From contig OX419757.1 in assembly GCA_948567375.1 (NCBI GenBank), forward strand, positions 39,556,001 to 39,620,000: a stretch of DNA of 64,000 nucleotides, read 5' to 3'. This DNA comes from Lunularia cruciata. Lineage: Eukaryota > Streptophyta > Marchantiopsida > Lunulariales > Lunulariaceae. The notes beneath the pieces were generated by a model, which had not been told where the DNA came from, did not search any database, and saw only the letters and a list, made by a program, of their open reading frames with translations. Below, in pieces: positions 24,101 through 35,337 of this stretch (within the stretch, counting starts at the first letter, position 1; each line of letters begins with the position of its first letter). A program made the translations under genes and the position numbers.

Positions 24101-25553
24101 CAATAGCCATACTAGCTAGTCTCTGTTCCAATTGCTCAATCTAAGTATCAAAAGTTGTATCAAAAGTAAGGGCAGGTACCGCATGCCTACTAGGTGTAGA
24201 TCCTCTACCACCTCGTCCTCCATGAACTAGAGCTCCTCTACTACTTGCCATAGCAGCCCTACCACTCCGTAACTCTAGGTGTGGGTCAAAATATTGATCA
24301 CTAGTGTGACCAAATCTATGGCAATGCTCACACTGCCTCTGTGCTGGCTATGATGCACCAAAGGTATCATGTCCACTGCCTAGAATACACTCTCTCCTAT
24401 GGTGAGGTCCACCACAAGTCCAACAAGCAACACCACTACTCATTGGATGCTGCTGATCCAAAAATGAAGGTAAGGGTCTAACTCCACTAGGCCCTCCACT
24501 TGCTCCATAGGATCTGGGCTGTCCACCTTGTCCTCAAAAACCAACTGGGCATGGTACACTCTACTGCACTCTAGAAGGAGTAACAGCTGTGGATGAGGTC
24601 TCCCTACCAAATCCAGATGTCACCACTCTCTCCTCCACCATGTTGAGCTCAATATGCTCAGCTAAACCAAAGACCACTGCCAAAGTGTACAAAGTAGCTT
24701 GTAACAACATAGCATCATGAACTCTACGTTGCAACTCCCTGTCTAGTATCCCATACCAAAATTGGACTGCTTGGGCTTAGTAACTCCTTGAGTGAAACTG
24801 ATCAGCCACCTCATGCAAGTGTATGCCTTACGTAGGCTCTCTCCAGCCTTCCATAGGAACTCCTGCAAGCTCCTCAACTTGTCAGTCCGCACTCCCTAGT
24901 AGTTCAGCCTCAAACATAGGAAGAACGCCACCATGGGGTTAAACCCCGGTTCCATACCACCTCCTGCAGCGGTACCGCCACTAGTGGTAACATTATCTCT
25001 AGCTAGTGCACCTTCACTAGCTCCACCAACACTACTCGAGCTAGAACTCGTAGGTACAACCGATCTTCTCTTGGCCACTCAGCATGAAGTGATAGAGACA
25101 TAGTTTGGAGACCAATACTATCTCCATAACTCAATCTCCTCCAAATGAGCTCTCTTGAACTCATGGTAGTCATCCATCGACGGACCCTCTAAGTGCTAAA
25201 ACAACCCCTTCCATGCCATCAAAGGTATGAACAAAGTCGGGTTTCACATCTGCTGTAGATCACACCAACTATCAAACTCCTAGATGAAGTCATCCTACTC
25301 AATGGTACCCACTATACTAGAGTAACACCTAGGGCCTTTGGAGGCCCCATAAATCTCATCCATGTTCTACAACAACGGTGCGGATACACCAAGTGCACTC
25401 TCAACTGAATCAGCTCTTGTGTTGAACTCCAACTCAGAGTCAATCTCTTCCCTCACTAGGACCTGAGATACAGGCTAATACCAAGCACCACTCTAAGTAA
25501 ACCCACTACATATTGCAAGGTTAACTCCTCTAGAATCTCCAACAAACTCCATC
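21181..25553 (-). pseudogene. Element C gag and protease (broken)
   Basis: A candidate start codon lies at about 25551. Gag contains two zinc knuckles: one near 24395-24435 (CWTCGGPHHRREC), and one near 24318-24360 (CEHCHRFGH) whose last cysteine reads Y. The aspartic protease active site is VLLDSGVQPL at about 23370-23400. Just downstream is a conserved linker (YPMGFSIDYWEE, then SYRPGWKSGEGR) at about 23040-23140. Between 21181 and 22990 the coding sequence is too broken to assign reliably. Several open shadows exist there in other frames, which I left out. Confidence 0.75.
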
Positions 25554-25915
25554 GTGACAAAGTAACCACAAACTGCAATTGCAAGTACCCCACCAAGTGC
25601 AAACACCACAAAACACCACCCACTAATGTAACTCTAACTGAGATAACTACACTAGGGGAAAGAGCAACCTATAACTTGCCATCACAACATGTAGTCTCAC
25701 GGTCTGTAGGTCATCACTTCCTACCTCTCCGGAGAGAAACAAAGGTAGTTTGATTGGTCATCACTCTAGCCTCACTATCAAGAGCACACCAGAGCGCCAA
25801 TGCTCAAAAGTCAAGGCACCTCACACAAATGTGGTGCACAAACAGGAAGTAGAGAATGGAGGGGGTCCAATCACAAGAAATCTAAACAAAAACCCTCCAT
25901 CTCATAAAACAACAC

Positions 25916-25934
25916 GGGGCTGACTCTGCCACCA
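25916..25934 (-). promoter_or_regulatory. Candidate primer-binding site of C
   Basis: On the minus strand it reads TGGTGGCAGAGTCAGCCCC, two bases after the proposed LTR end (TG at 25937). A leading TGG, as complement of a tRNA CCA end, is expected for a primer site. I could not match it to a particular tRNA. This site is the main reason for extending the 5' LTR to 25937. Confidence 0.5.
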
Positions 25935-25936
25935 CT

Positions 25937-27252
25937 TGGCATTTGACATAAAAGAAGTTCATATCTAAGTCCTAAGCTACCATGATCACCAAGAATGGGA
26001 TCAAACTACCTCTCCTAGCCAAAGCTACAAGGGTATAGATAACAGTGGCATAATCACTAAGACAACAAGTGAGGGTGGACCAGTTGGCTAGGGCACCTGT
26101 CTAGGAACAAGAGATCTAGGGATCAAACCCTGTTGCGCACAATCTAGCAAGAAAGGCGGATTTTGCCAGCCAATGACTAAGATCTACTCTAAACTAGCTA
26201 GCCTCACGTTAGCAAGATGGCTTGTTGGCCTTTGTAGCCTCTCATAGCCCACAACCCTATGCCTTGAAGCTTCTAAATGCCAAAATTCAGCCAAATGAGG
26301 CCTTTCTTCTTGCCACTTTGAACCTCCTTCAAAATCTAGCGAAAGTCCTCCAAATCTGGCCAACTAGCAAAAATCCTCCAAATCTGGTCAAAATCTGACA
26401 TAAACCCTAAATTTGGCTGACCACCAAATCCCTCACTAACTCTTCACTCGAGCCAAATTGAAAACATGGGTTTCTCCAATTTACAAATTCACGAGAATAG
26501 CTTCCCAACTCCACCTTCAATTTTACTTTCTGAGCTCAACTTGCAACAAATTGGTCCTGCCTTCACCTCTTGAGCTCAAAGTCACAACCACTGCTCAAAA
26601 TTTGCTCCTTCTTTGCTCAAAAATTGGCCAGCGCTTCCGCACATCGTCTGTCTTACCGCTAAATCTGCTTTAATTGAACAAGCTTCTGCACACTAGTGAA
26701 AAACTGAACTTGAATCAAGCTACCAACGATCCATCGAGCTTGGAGATACCACCAACACTCAAAGTTCTTGCACCCGATTTCCCCCTAACCTCACTTCTTT
26801 GATGTAATCAGATTGTTTACCACTCTCAACTCAACTCAACTCAGATAAGTACTTGATTTGTCACTCTATAAACTGCCAACAATTGGGCATTGATTACAGT
26901 CAAGCCACACCCACTCCAGCATAGAGAATCCAAGTGACGCTCACCGGCCTCTATCCACCATAGCTAGGAACTCGAAGGCTCAACATCAAATAAGTAAGCT
27001 CTATAGAGTTGCACTTTGAAAGTATACCCCCTGGACTGAGCTAGGTCTGAAACCCTAATGGTCCCGCTGACGGCACACTCAATGGTGTGAATGGTGAAAG
27101 TGACGGTGGGCCCCACCGTGAAGTCAGTACCTTGAACACCAAATCTGACCGTCGGAAAGTAGTCTCTGAAAAAATACTTAAATAACTCTAACTACTATTA
27201 GTGGAACTCTAGTGTCCGGGCAACTAGATGCAACACTACAAATGGCGTGACA
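25937..27252 (-). repeat. 5' LTR of C (about 1.3 kb)
   Basis: Begins TGGCATTTGAC and ends GCGTGACA on the plus strand, so both ends obey TG...CA. The right 450 bp (26803-27252) are shared with the partial 3' LTR. The left 866 bp have no second copy in the window, so their LTR status rests on the primer site and the TG/CA ends. It contains a tRNA-like segment at 26069-26142. Confidence 0.65.
26069..26142 (+). repeat. tRNA-like segment (SINE head or tRNA pseudogene) inside the C LTR
   Basis: Contains an A-box-like TGGACCAGTTGG (26076-26087) and a B-box-like GGATCAAACCC (26120-26130; GATCAAACC fits GWTCRANNC), 44 bp apart as in tRNA genes. The T-arm AGGG-ATCAAA-CCCT can pair. The anticodon stem is poor, so it is not a functional tRNA. 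Confidence 0.5.
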
Positions 27253-27425
27253 TTTCCTTCCAAGACGAAACAAGGTATTACCTACATTCTCTATCATCCA
27301 TACTTATTACTTATTACGACGAGGAAAGCATCCTTATGTGATATTTTCTTCCATCTTCTATTTCTTAGTGTTAGCTTTCAAGAAAAAGGAGTTATGAATA
27401 TACGTAGTGCCTCTCCCTAAGGTCT

Positions 27426-27461
27426 CGGTGTCGGGGGTTCGAATCCCTCCTCGCCCACAAC
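27426..27461 (+). pseudogene. 3' end of a plastid trnR-ACG-like gene (possible NUPT)
   Basis: The 32 bases CGGTGTCGGGGG...CTCCTCGCCCA, plus the following CAAC, match from memory the 3' half of the plastid tRNA-Arg(ACG) gene, including the T-arm GGTTCGAATCC. The 5' half (acceptor, D-arm, anticodon ACG) is not present upstream. The sequence before it (CTCTCCCTAAGGTCT) does not fold as the matching anticodon arm. It is either plastid DNA moved to the nucleus and then broken, or a decayed nuclear tRNA. Confidence 0.45.
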
Positions 27462-30400
27462 AACTCTCAGAGGTTCTTTACATGGTCAGGAGGTTGCAAA
27501 GATGATTGGAAGAGCAAAAAGGTCGCAAGCGCTTTTACTCAAAATTCAAAAAAAGATAACTTCTCTCTTGTGATTGAATCTCCAAAATATTCAATGTTTA
27601 CCAAATAATTTGGACTTGATGTAACTTCTTGCGGGAGATTAGAATTGGTTGGTTGATTGGTTGATCATTTTGACATATTCTAGTGGGAGAAATAACTCTA
27701 GTATCACATACTTATCATAAACACTCATGAACATAGGATAGATTACAAGATACAATGTATGGAAAAATGATAAAGTTTTCATATTATGAACACATCACAA
27801 ATGATAACATTTTTTTAGTAATCATCACTTTATTATACCATGTTATCACTAGTCTAAGAATATATTTGATTTTTTTCCAGTGTACATGAAGACCAGAGTG
27901 TGTATAGTAATGGCTAAATTGGATTAATCTTTAAATAAAAGATGGACCAACATTCAAAGCAAAAAGTGATATAGATTCTCTGTATTAGGAAGATTATAAC
28001 TTATGCTTTGCCTAAATGGCCAAACAATCAAGAATGAAGCAAATTATGACTCAGCCAGATTTAGATTCCATCTAGAATAGGTATGTGGTGAACTTAGATA
28101 GATCACATATAGAGACTAAACTTCAAGTCTGTATATATTTGAGTATTTGTCGATTTGAAGTCAAGTTCATCATGCATGAAGAAGAATTCTGTTTGATATG
28201 GATTTTCAGCTAGTTTCTCAACATATTTGTACTCACTCAAATTTTCTGTTTGTAAATTATAGGACACAAAAAATGATAATGATTTATTTTCAATTTACCA
28301 TAAAATCCATATTAGAATTCTTACAAGATCCAAAATTTTCTAATATTGTTTAACACTTTATCAATTAGTGATAAATACTTTTAGCATATGTGGGACTACT
28401 CACTTTTATTCTTCATAGTTTATATATCATTCCGTAAAGCTTCTACTCCACCCAACAAAGTGCTTGTTAACGATACATTTTTAGATTCTAGTACGAAGTC
28501 ATATTCTAGATTTTATTCTTTATTTTCAAAATTCCACTCTAAAAATACTTTTGGAGGAATATTATTGGAGAAATTCTACATGTTTCTTCGTTTTTTAACT
28601 CAACTCTTTTCTCCATCTTTTCCTTGAACGAGTTTTTGATAGCTGGAAAGCAGCGTGTAGACTTGTGCCGGACTGTTGTTTGTTGTTGGTGGGGTGTGCG
28701 GGGCGCTGTTGGGTGGGGGGTTGTAGAAGAGATGACCTCTAGTTGCCACAAGCAAGCTTCAGTTTTCGAGATTCTGCATGCATGCGTCTTTAGCTGCGGT
28801 AATTCTGACAAGGAAGCAGCGAGGATTCAATTTGTCGACCTCTTGTTGCTCCATCCTTAAACCTTTTGCGACTTCGTCAATCAGTCTGTGTTTTCTCCTT
28901 GGCATTTCAAGTACTGTCACTCTTTTACGAGTTATTGTGTGCTAATGCACATCTCTGGTATTTCCTGTCTGCTTCATTTGTCTACAAATGAGCTTTACAA
29001 TATAATGATTAAAATTTCAGTCGTTTTCCCACCTACGTACCTGCATGTGTTCTCTGCAATAATTTTATCCTCATCGGTACATTATAGGCTCATGAAATTT
29101 TGGGGCTAGGGCGTACTCAAAATATAGGGTAAACCTTTTGGTTTCTGAATCTTCTTGGCACTGGAGCACCAATAGTCGCGGATACAAGGAAGTATGTTCA
29201 TTTCGATGCTCATTCATGCATGGAACCCTGTTCTAATTTCCACTCTCCTTATTTCATGTCATCTACTCATCAGATTATTGGTCTCATTACCAATTAAAAT
29301 TTAAAAGTTCCTCAGTTTTTTAGTGATCGGTCAATAACAGCCGTACATAGAGACCGGTAACTTCTCATTGTTACTATTTATTAAATACCGATCATTTTTT
29401 GCTAGAAGCTATATAAAATACAACGAGAAAATAGTCACGTTGGGATTCAGCTGAAGAAACAAAACCCTAAAAATTATATGCACTTCAAATATACAAATGA
29501 AAGGAAACCGAAGATTACAGTGAAGTTCTTTTTTACAATAATAATTTAATAGATATTGTAGGTTTTATTCGCATTGCTATTCACATTCGCACAAACCGTA
29601 CCGTGTACCAAGTCTACATAGTTAAATTTTTAGAAATTGTAATTTTATTTACTATTAATTCGAACATGTATACATGAAAAGAAATTTATTGACTTATTCA
29701 AATCTATCTTAAAAATTTATAGTATCAACTTTCCTATCATTCCCTTGTACTCTTTCCATCTTTTCTCGGTTCTGATTGAACTTACGGAATACAAACTTTT
29801 ACCTCCACAAAAACATCAATTAATACTAGGAGCATCCAAACTCCAATAATTAATTAATTTTTTTTCGAAGTTCATACTAGACACCAAACAAAGGTCCTAC
29901 CAAAGCTCTTTCTTGATAGCTACACAATGACACCCCTTACAATGCATACATTCAGTGTCGTCCTTGAACCAAAGCTAAGAGCAATCACACAATCATTTGG
30001 CTTGGAGAAATAGGTAATCAGGCTATTGATCATCTTTTAGCTTTTGGTAGATGTTAAGTTGGACTCATATCTTCCAGTGTCATCTTGTTAATATAGAGTC
30101 TAGATTACACAAGAGACCTCACCCTTAACCTTGCTACTCAATCCAAACAACTTAATGTACATTCGTCCCTTGTTGGTCCAAGAGAACACCATCAATATGT
30201 AAATGTGATTCTAAACCTCATCCTTGACAGTGCTATTCAAACCAAACAACTCAATACATATCTTTCTGTTGTTGGTCCAAAATCACATCATCCACATCTC
30301 CTGCTTGTTGGTGATTTGTGGTTTGCGAGTATTATTAAAGTTTGTCTCATATCAGATTTTGACAACTGACCTTATTCATACCAAAGTGATTGTATGCAGT

Positions 30401-32429
30401 AAATATATTCATCCACTACTTCAAGCTATAAAAGATGACAAAGATTTATAATAATATCTTTTGTAAAAGATGGAAGAAAATTTTTGATACTGTCCTTTAT
30501 AAATACATGGTGATCTAAGGATCAATAGAGATCTGTGATATTTGATGTAAAGTTATAATCATCTTGTAGTAATACCTCTCGATGATCATACCGCTTGTAT
30601 GATCATCATACATGATGATCATAATCCATATAGTCCTTCAGGTTATAGCCATTTAGATATTTGCTATAGCAAGTAAGAACAAACAGTATCTCTAAGCTCC
30701 TTGACATTCTTGTTACGGGTGCACATCTTTTTAATGTTTATCTTTCAGCATGAACAATTTATTGACTTGCTATCCAATTGAGTAACAATTGTTCTTACAT
30801 CTGCACTTTCTTCTTTGCGTCCAAAATTATTTTAGCTATGGCAATATAATACAAAAATTCCAAAAATTCCACAGTTAATGTTTGGAAAATTGTGTCTTTG
30901 GTTTTGCATAATTGTACTTGCCTGGCAGTTTGAAAACTTTATTTTTGGTATTATTTATTTTCCAATGGAAGAACTACTTATGTTCATTATTGAACATACC
31001 AAAAGAATAGTGAAAAAGAAGAAAAAGAAGGGAAGAGTAGAATATTAACTTGTTGAAGTAGGTGTAGAAGCATTATGCTTAGACCTAAAATACTAATAAA
31101 CTTACCAAGTGTTTAGAACATGAATTGTAAAACTCCATAAGCATGTAATTACATATGTATCCACCCAGCTCTAGTTGAGCTTTCTCTCAAAGTCTTCATC
31201 TCCAAAAGTACTTTATGGAGTTATGCACACAACTATATTTTGCTCGATTTCCTACCATATCAAAACTCACCTTGCAGAACTTTTTATATCTCCTTGTAAA
31301 ACACGGGGAACCTCGGCCTTGGTGTTTTGTTTGGTAACATGGCAAGACTCAACCTGCCAAGATACACAACCTCCTACATCTTATTATGGACACATAGACT
31401 ATTTAAGTCTTAGTACTTTGGCTTGGGCATTTCTTCTCTTATTTGTGAAAGATTCTCTCTTATATATTCTGATCTCTCATGTTTAAAAGGCTAACTACCA
31501 ATAATTTTTATTACATGTGAACATTGAGTCAAGAGGTGCCTTTTCTTGCCTCCTTCTTCTCGTCTTTAAGGTTAGATCCCCAAAGGAATTAGCTTGCTCA
31601 AATTTATTATCAAAGAACATCATTTTCTTTGCAAATATATACCCATAGTAGACTTGTCCATCGATGTTGCTGTAATGAGTAGATATCTGTGCTCTTGGCT
31701 AGATAAGCTTTGTGTGGATCCAAGCAAAGAAAAATATTATGTGCAATTTTATACCTAGATGTGCTTCTATTAACTTAGACTAAGGTATTCTAATATGGTT
31801 GCCACATTATGAAATGTTGATTCCTTGGAGGACACTAATTATCTTTCCCAATTAGTCTTCCTTATCCTCAACAAGTATGAAGTTTACTTAGTTAAAGTAC
31901 AGATTCATCAATTCTTTATTTTATAACTCAACTTATCATAAAGGAGTAGTTGATTGACCTAATTTGATAGGGCTCTTGTTTTTTAGATATCTAGTGGAAA
32001 AATATTTATATTCCTTCTCTAGCCAAACACCAATCAGTTGCTCCCTTGTAAACCTTATTCTTTCAAAATATAACAACAACACAATGTCATTCAAATTTTT
32101 AATATTGTGGTAAGAACCAATTGATATTATGAGGATAGAAGTTGAACATAACTAAACATGAGGTAAAAGTTATCATAAACCTAATAATTTATTGTTTTGT
32201 ATTTAACCTCTTGGGCAAAGTCATTCCAAAAAAATGGATAGTCTCACCCCTATTGGTGTACTGCAAAAATGTAAAATGTTACTAATCACTTTCATAGTAC
32301 ATTAACCATTTGCTTAAGTCTGGATTGTTTAAGTACACATCTCAATTAAGTCCACATTTTTTGATTAAATTTTCCTAGATCAATAAATATTTTCTTAGTT
32401 ACGTTTTCATGTAATATAAAATCATAAAA
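27462..32429. other. Intergenic sequence without recognised genes
   Basis: About 5 kb of AT-rich sequence. Short open frames occur (for example 28388-28860 and 31175-31486), but none shows a recognisable domain or an exon-like pattern, and no LTR or terminal inverted repeats were found. Small palindromic runs of GATGATCAT lie near 30572-30620. The 28640-28730 segment is locally G-rich. Confidence 0.5.
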
Positions 32430-34080
32430 GTCACCTGATGGTTTTTTCATTTGCTGGCGGGCAATAGCAAAAATACCACTTTGCAGAATACCATAGAGTA
32501 AACAATGCTGACTTGGACTGATTAATCTGATTCGGTGAGATGAATGGTGGTGAACTGTGAAGCTCATTCATATCAACTTCAAAATAGATAACATTTTGCA
32601 ACAAGTTCAAGATAACCTTCTGCTGATTAGTTTGGCACCCATTTGCTTTGATCAGTTTGTTATCAGATGCACTTCCATCAGATTCTTCATCATCATCATC
32701 ATCAATTCTAAGTGTAGCTTCCATTACCTGGTCAATTTTTTCTATGAGAGTGTCGTTAAACAGCTCCTAGTCATCATTGTTCTCATTTAGGAAATATTCC
32801 ACCCCATTGCAAAGAGTCCCCAGGGTCATTAAGGATATTACAGTTGCACAACAGATTTCCAATCTCATTGATGGTCTTATCACCTTTAGAGCTACTGACC
32901 CCATTATCTTGCAAAGCTAAGGCTATATCAATCTTTTTAAATAGTTCTTCAAACTTTCTGTGGGTATTTTGCTCCAAGTGATATTCACCAAATTAGAAAA
33001 ATCTAGCAGATGTTGCAGCCTACCATAAGCAACTCATGCAGCTCCTCATTTCATTTTGAAGCTGCTATGCTAGCTTATCTTTCAAGGTTTGGGGATTGTC
33101 ATGAGATGTAAGGATTTCCTTGATTAACAAATATTGGTAATGCTTTGTAACTACAAAAATTTTACCCATATCCATTGCTTGCTTCCACAAGGTGACATTT
33201 GGAGGAAAAAAGACCACTCAAATACCATTCTTCTTGGAAGCTGAGGAATGCCAAGTGTGTTATCAAAAATCAATAGGACTTTGTGTCCGGTATGCTTTCA
33301 AACATATGGCTCAATAACTCATTGAACCACTTGTTGAATATTGCAATGTCAATCCAAGCATTCATTTGCTGAAAATAATGGATTGGCCAAAAATGTCCAG
33401 AGATACAAGCTGGCTCCCTTGATTTTCTGATCATTGTAATCTAAATACGCTTTTTCTCTATGGCATTGTAGAAAAAAACAAGTGTTACTCTATCTTTGGA
33501 CTTCTTTCTCCCTTTGACTAGAGAAAGATCTTTGATGGGCAACAACATTATAAGACGGTATAGCAAACCTATTTAATCCATATTGTACACATATGGTGGA
33601 TCATATTTGATGATAATCAAGACTAAATCTCCCAAAAATTTAATAATTTTATGGTCATTTTGACAGCTTCACCTCCTTCTCCAAACAGATTGATAGAGTG
33701 CAAACTACATTGATGGTGGGATCTAGCAAACCAGCCCCAATAGGCTTTGAACTTATTCTCCAGGATTCTTAGAGTGTGAGCAATCTATTTTGCTTTATGA
33801 CAAATGAACATAAGTGGTAATACAAGACTCATTTGACGCCCAACATTAATCCATTGAACTAATTTATCTTTGACTTCAAGAAACAATTGCCTAATTGACA
33901 CTATAGTCATAAAGTAGTCTCTTGAGTTGCCTAATTGACACTATGGGCTCCTTGAAAAATGACATATTTTTCCAATTCAGTTTATGGATTATCTTTTCAT
34001 CAAATTGGTGAGCAATGCTTTGCATAGGTGGAGGCTTAGGTTGCTCTAATAAATCTATAGTTTCATTCATTGTCAATCAT
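32430..34080 (-). pseudogene. Tigger/pogo-like (DDE_1, CENP-B type) transposase remnant
   Basis: Translating the minus strand in shifting frames gives a collinear match to Tigger-type transposases. A CENP-B-type helix-turn-helix tail lies at about 33680-33810 (FKAYWGWFARSHH, then GEGGEAV). A YNMD and GLLYRL block with GRKKSKDRVTLVFF follows at about 33490-33600, then SREPACISGHF and AWIDIAIFNKWFNELL at about 33310-33430. The second DDE aspartate block HKVLLIFDN is at about 33260-33285, followed by a PPNV-like decayed stretch. The acidic C-terminus with five consecutive D and two E is at about 32690-32715. At least ten stops or frameshifts occur. Terminal inverted repeats were not identified. 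It is an old, dead cut-and-paste DNA transposon. Confidence 0.75.
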
Positions 34081-35267
34081 TCAATTGTGTAATTTTGCCT
34101 TTGTGCTTCATTCTATGTTGGGAGCTCATTTTGCAAGATGAAGGTCACCAAAGCACATTCCATAGATGCATTGACATATATTAAGTTTAGGGTTTAGAAA
34201 TAGGATTAAGAGTTTATATGAGAAATGCCTTTAAGTTTCTTAAGTCCATAGCATGGTTAAGTCTGCATATGTTTCACTAGATCAAAATGCGGACTTGAGC
34301 AAATAGTTAATGTAATTGTAGTCAAAAAGACCCTTGAAGGTGATAGATCATTGTAATGAAGGTCACTTTGCCATATAATTTCCTTATTTTCCAATTAGCC
34401 TGACTAAATTCTTGCTTAGTATCATCATGATCATTCTACGTTCTATCTTTTGCACCACCCCTACAAACATCAGGTTGCATTAGATAGATCATAATGGGTC
34501 TCACAAGTAGCAAGATGGAACATGCAAACTAAATTGGAGTCAGATCTCCCAAGGGTCCTATCTCTCTACTGTCTATGATTGTAACATAGTGTTCTATCCT
34601 TCTCATAAGGCACTACATTGCAAGAGGATAAAATGATTGATACTACTCAATCTCCCAATTCATGGTACTTAATGATACTTAGGCTTGTAAAATTCCATTA
34701 TGATATCATTCCTAGTCTATGGAGTACCTAGAGGTCCATCCTCTAGTTCCAAATGAATGATTCGTTCACTTTAGTGCTTATGCTTTTACATCAAGATTCC
34801 TCACAACTAAGTGACTAAGTAAGTAGACATTCATACAATGTAGCGTTCCAAGGACAAGAGAAACCCCAAGAGAAATACAAGAGAAAAAACACAAGGTTCA
34901 TTCTCCAATACTTCATTCCCTCAAAGGATCCCCTTGTCTTTATTAAATATAAAAGAAGATCCACTCAAAGGGAGCTAGACACTTAGATCAAATACATAGA
35001 TTGACGATATATTAGTGAGTTCCACACTTGAATTAGTTGTATGAATTGGTGACATGTCAATCCTTGTCTTATTTGGTTGATCAGACAAGTTTGGCTAAAG
35101 GGAATATTTGAAGAATCTTCTTATAAGAAGCTCAAAATCTTCTTATAGGAAGCTCAAAATAGTATGGATAAGGTACCATTGGAAAGATCTCAAGGAGATA
35201 AACTAGAGTAATGATTTCTTCATTTTTCAAGGCCTAATTCATTTGTTTAGGTCTCTAAAATTAGTGA
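34081..35267. other. Intergenic sequence without recognised genes
   Basis: AT-rich, no open frame of note. It ends where similarity to the leader of family A begins (about 35268), which is the 5' truncation point of A4. Confidence 0.5.
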
Positions 35268-35337
35268 AGGATCTCAGAGAGAGTCTTAGTACAGCTACAA
35301 AAATACTACCACCTTCATCAGCTAGTTCTGAAGATTA

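Larger units (their letters stand above)
17586..27252 (-). mobile_element. Ty3/gypsy retrotransposon C with PHD finger, decayed
   Basis: Minus-strand element with its 5' LTR on the right (25937-27252) and a partial 3' LTR on the left (17586-18010). Domain order along the minus strand: Gag with zinc knuckles (about 24300-24430), aspartic protease (about 23360-23390), RT (about 20690-21180), RNase H (20005-20274), integrase zinc-binding (19405-19716), integrase core (18877-19329) and PHD finger (18287-18586). The order protease-RT-RNaseH-integrase is that of Ty3/gypsy. Stops occur throughout. It differs in sequence from families A and B. Confidence 0.87.

Noticed and set aside
28620-28740. G-rich segment as a CpG-island promoter
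   Set aside because: The segment is short, mainly G-biased on one strand, and not followed by a recognisable gene.
32686-32706. CAT microsatellite
   Set aside because: The repeat encodes the acidic D-run at the C-terminus of the Tigger transposase remnant, so it is explained by the coding remnant.
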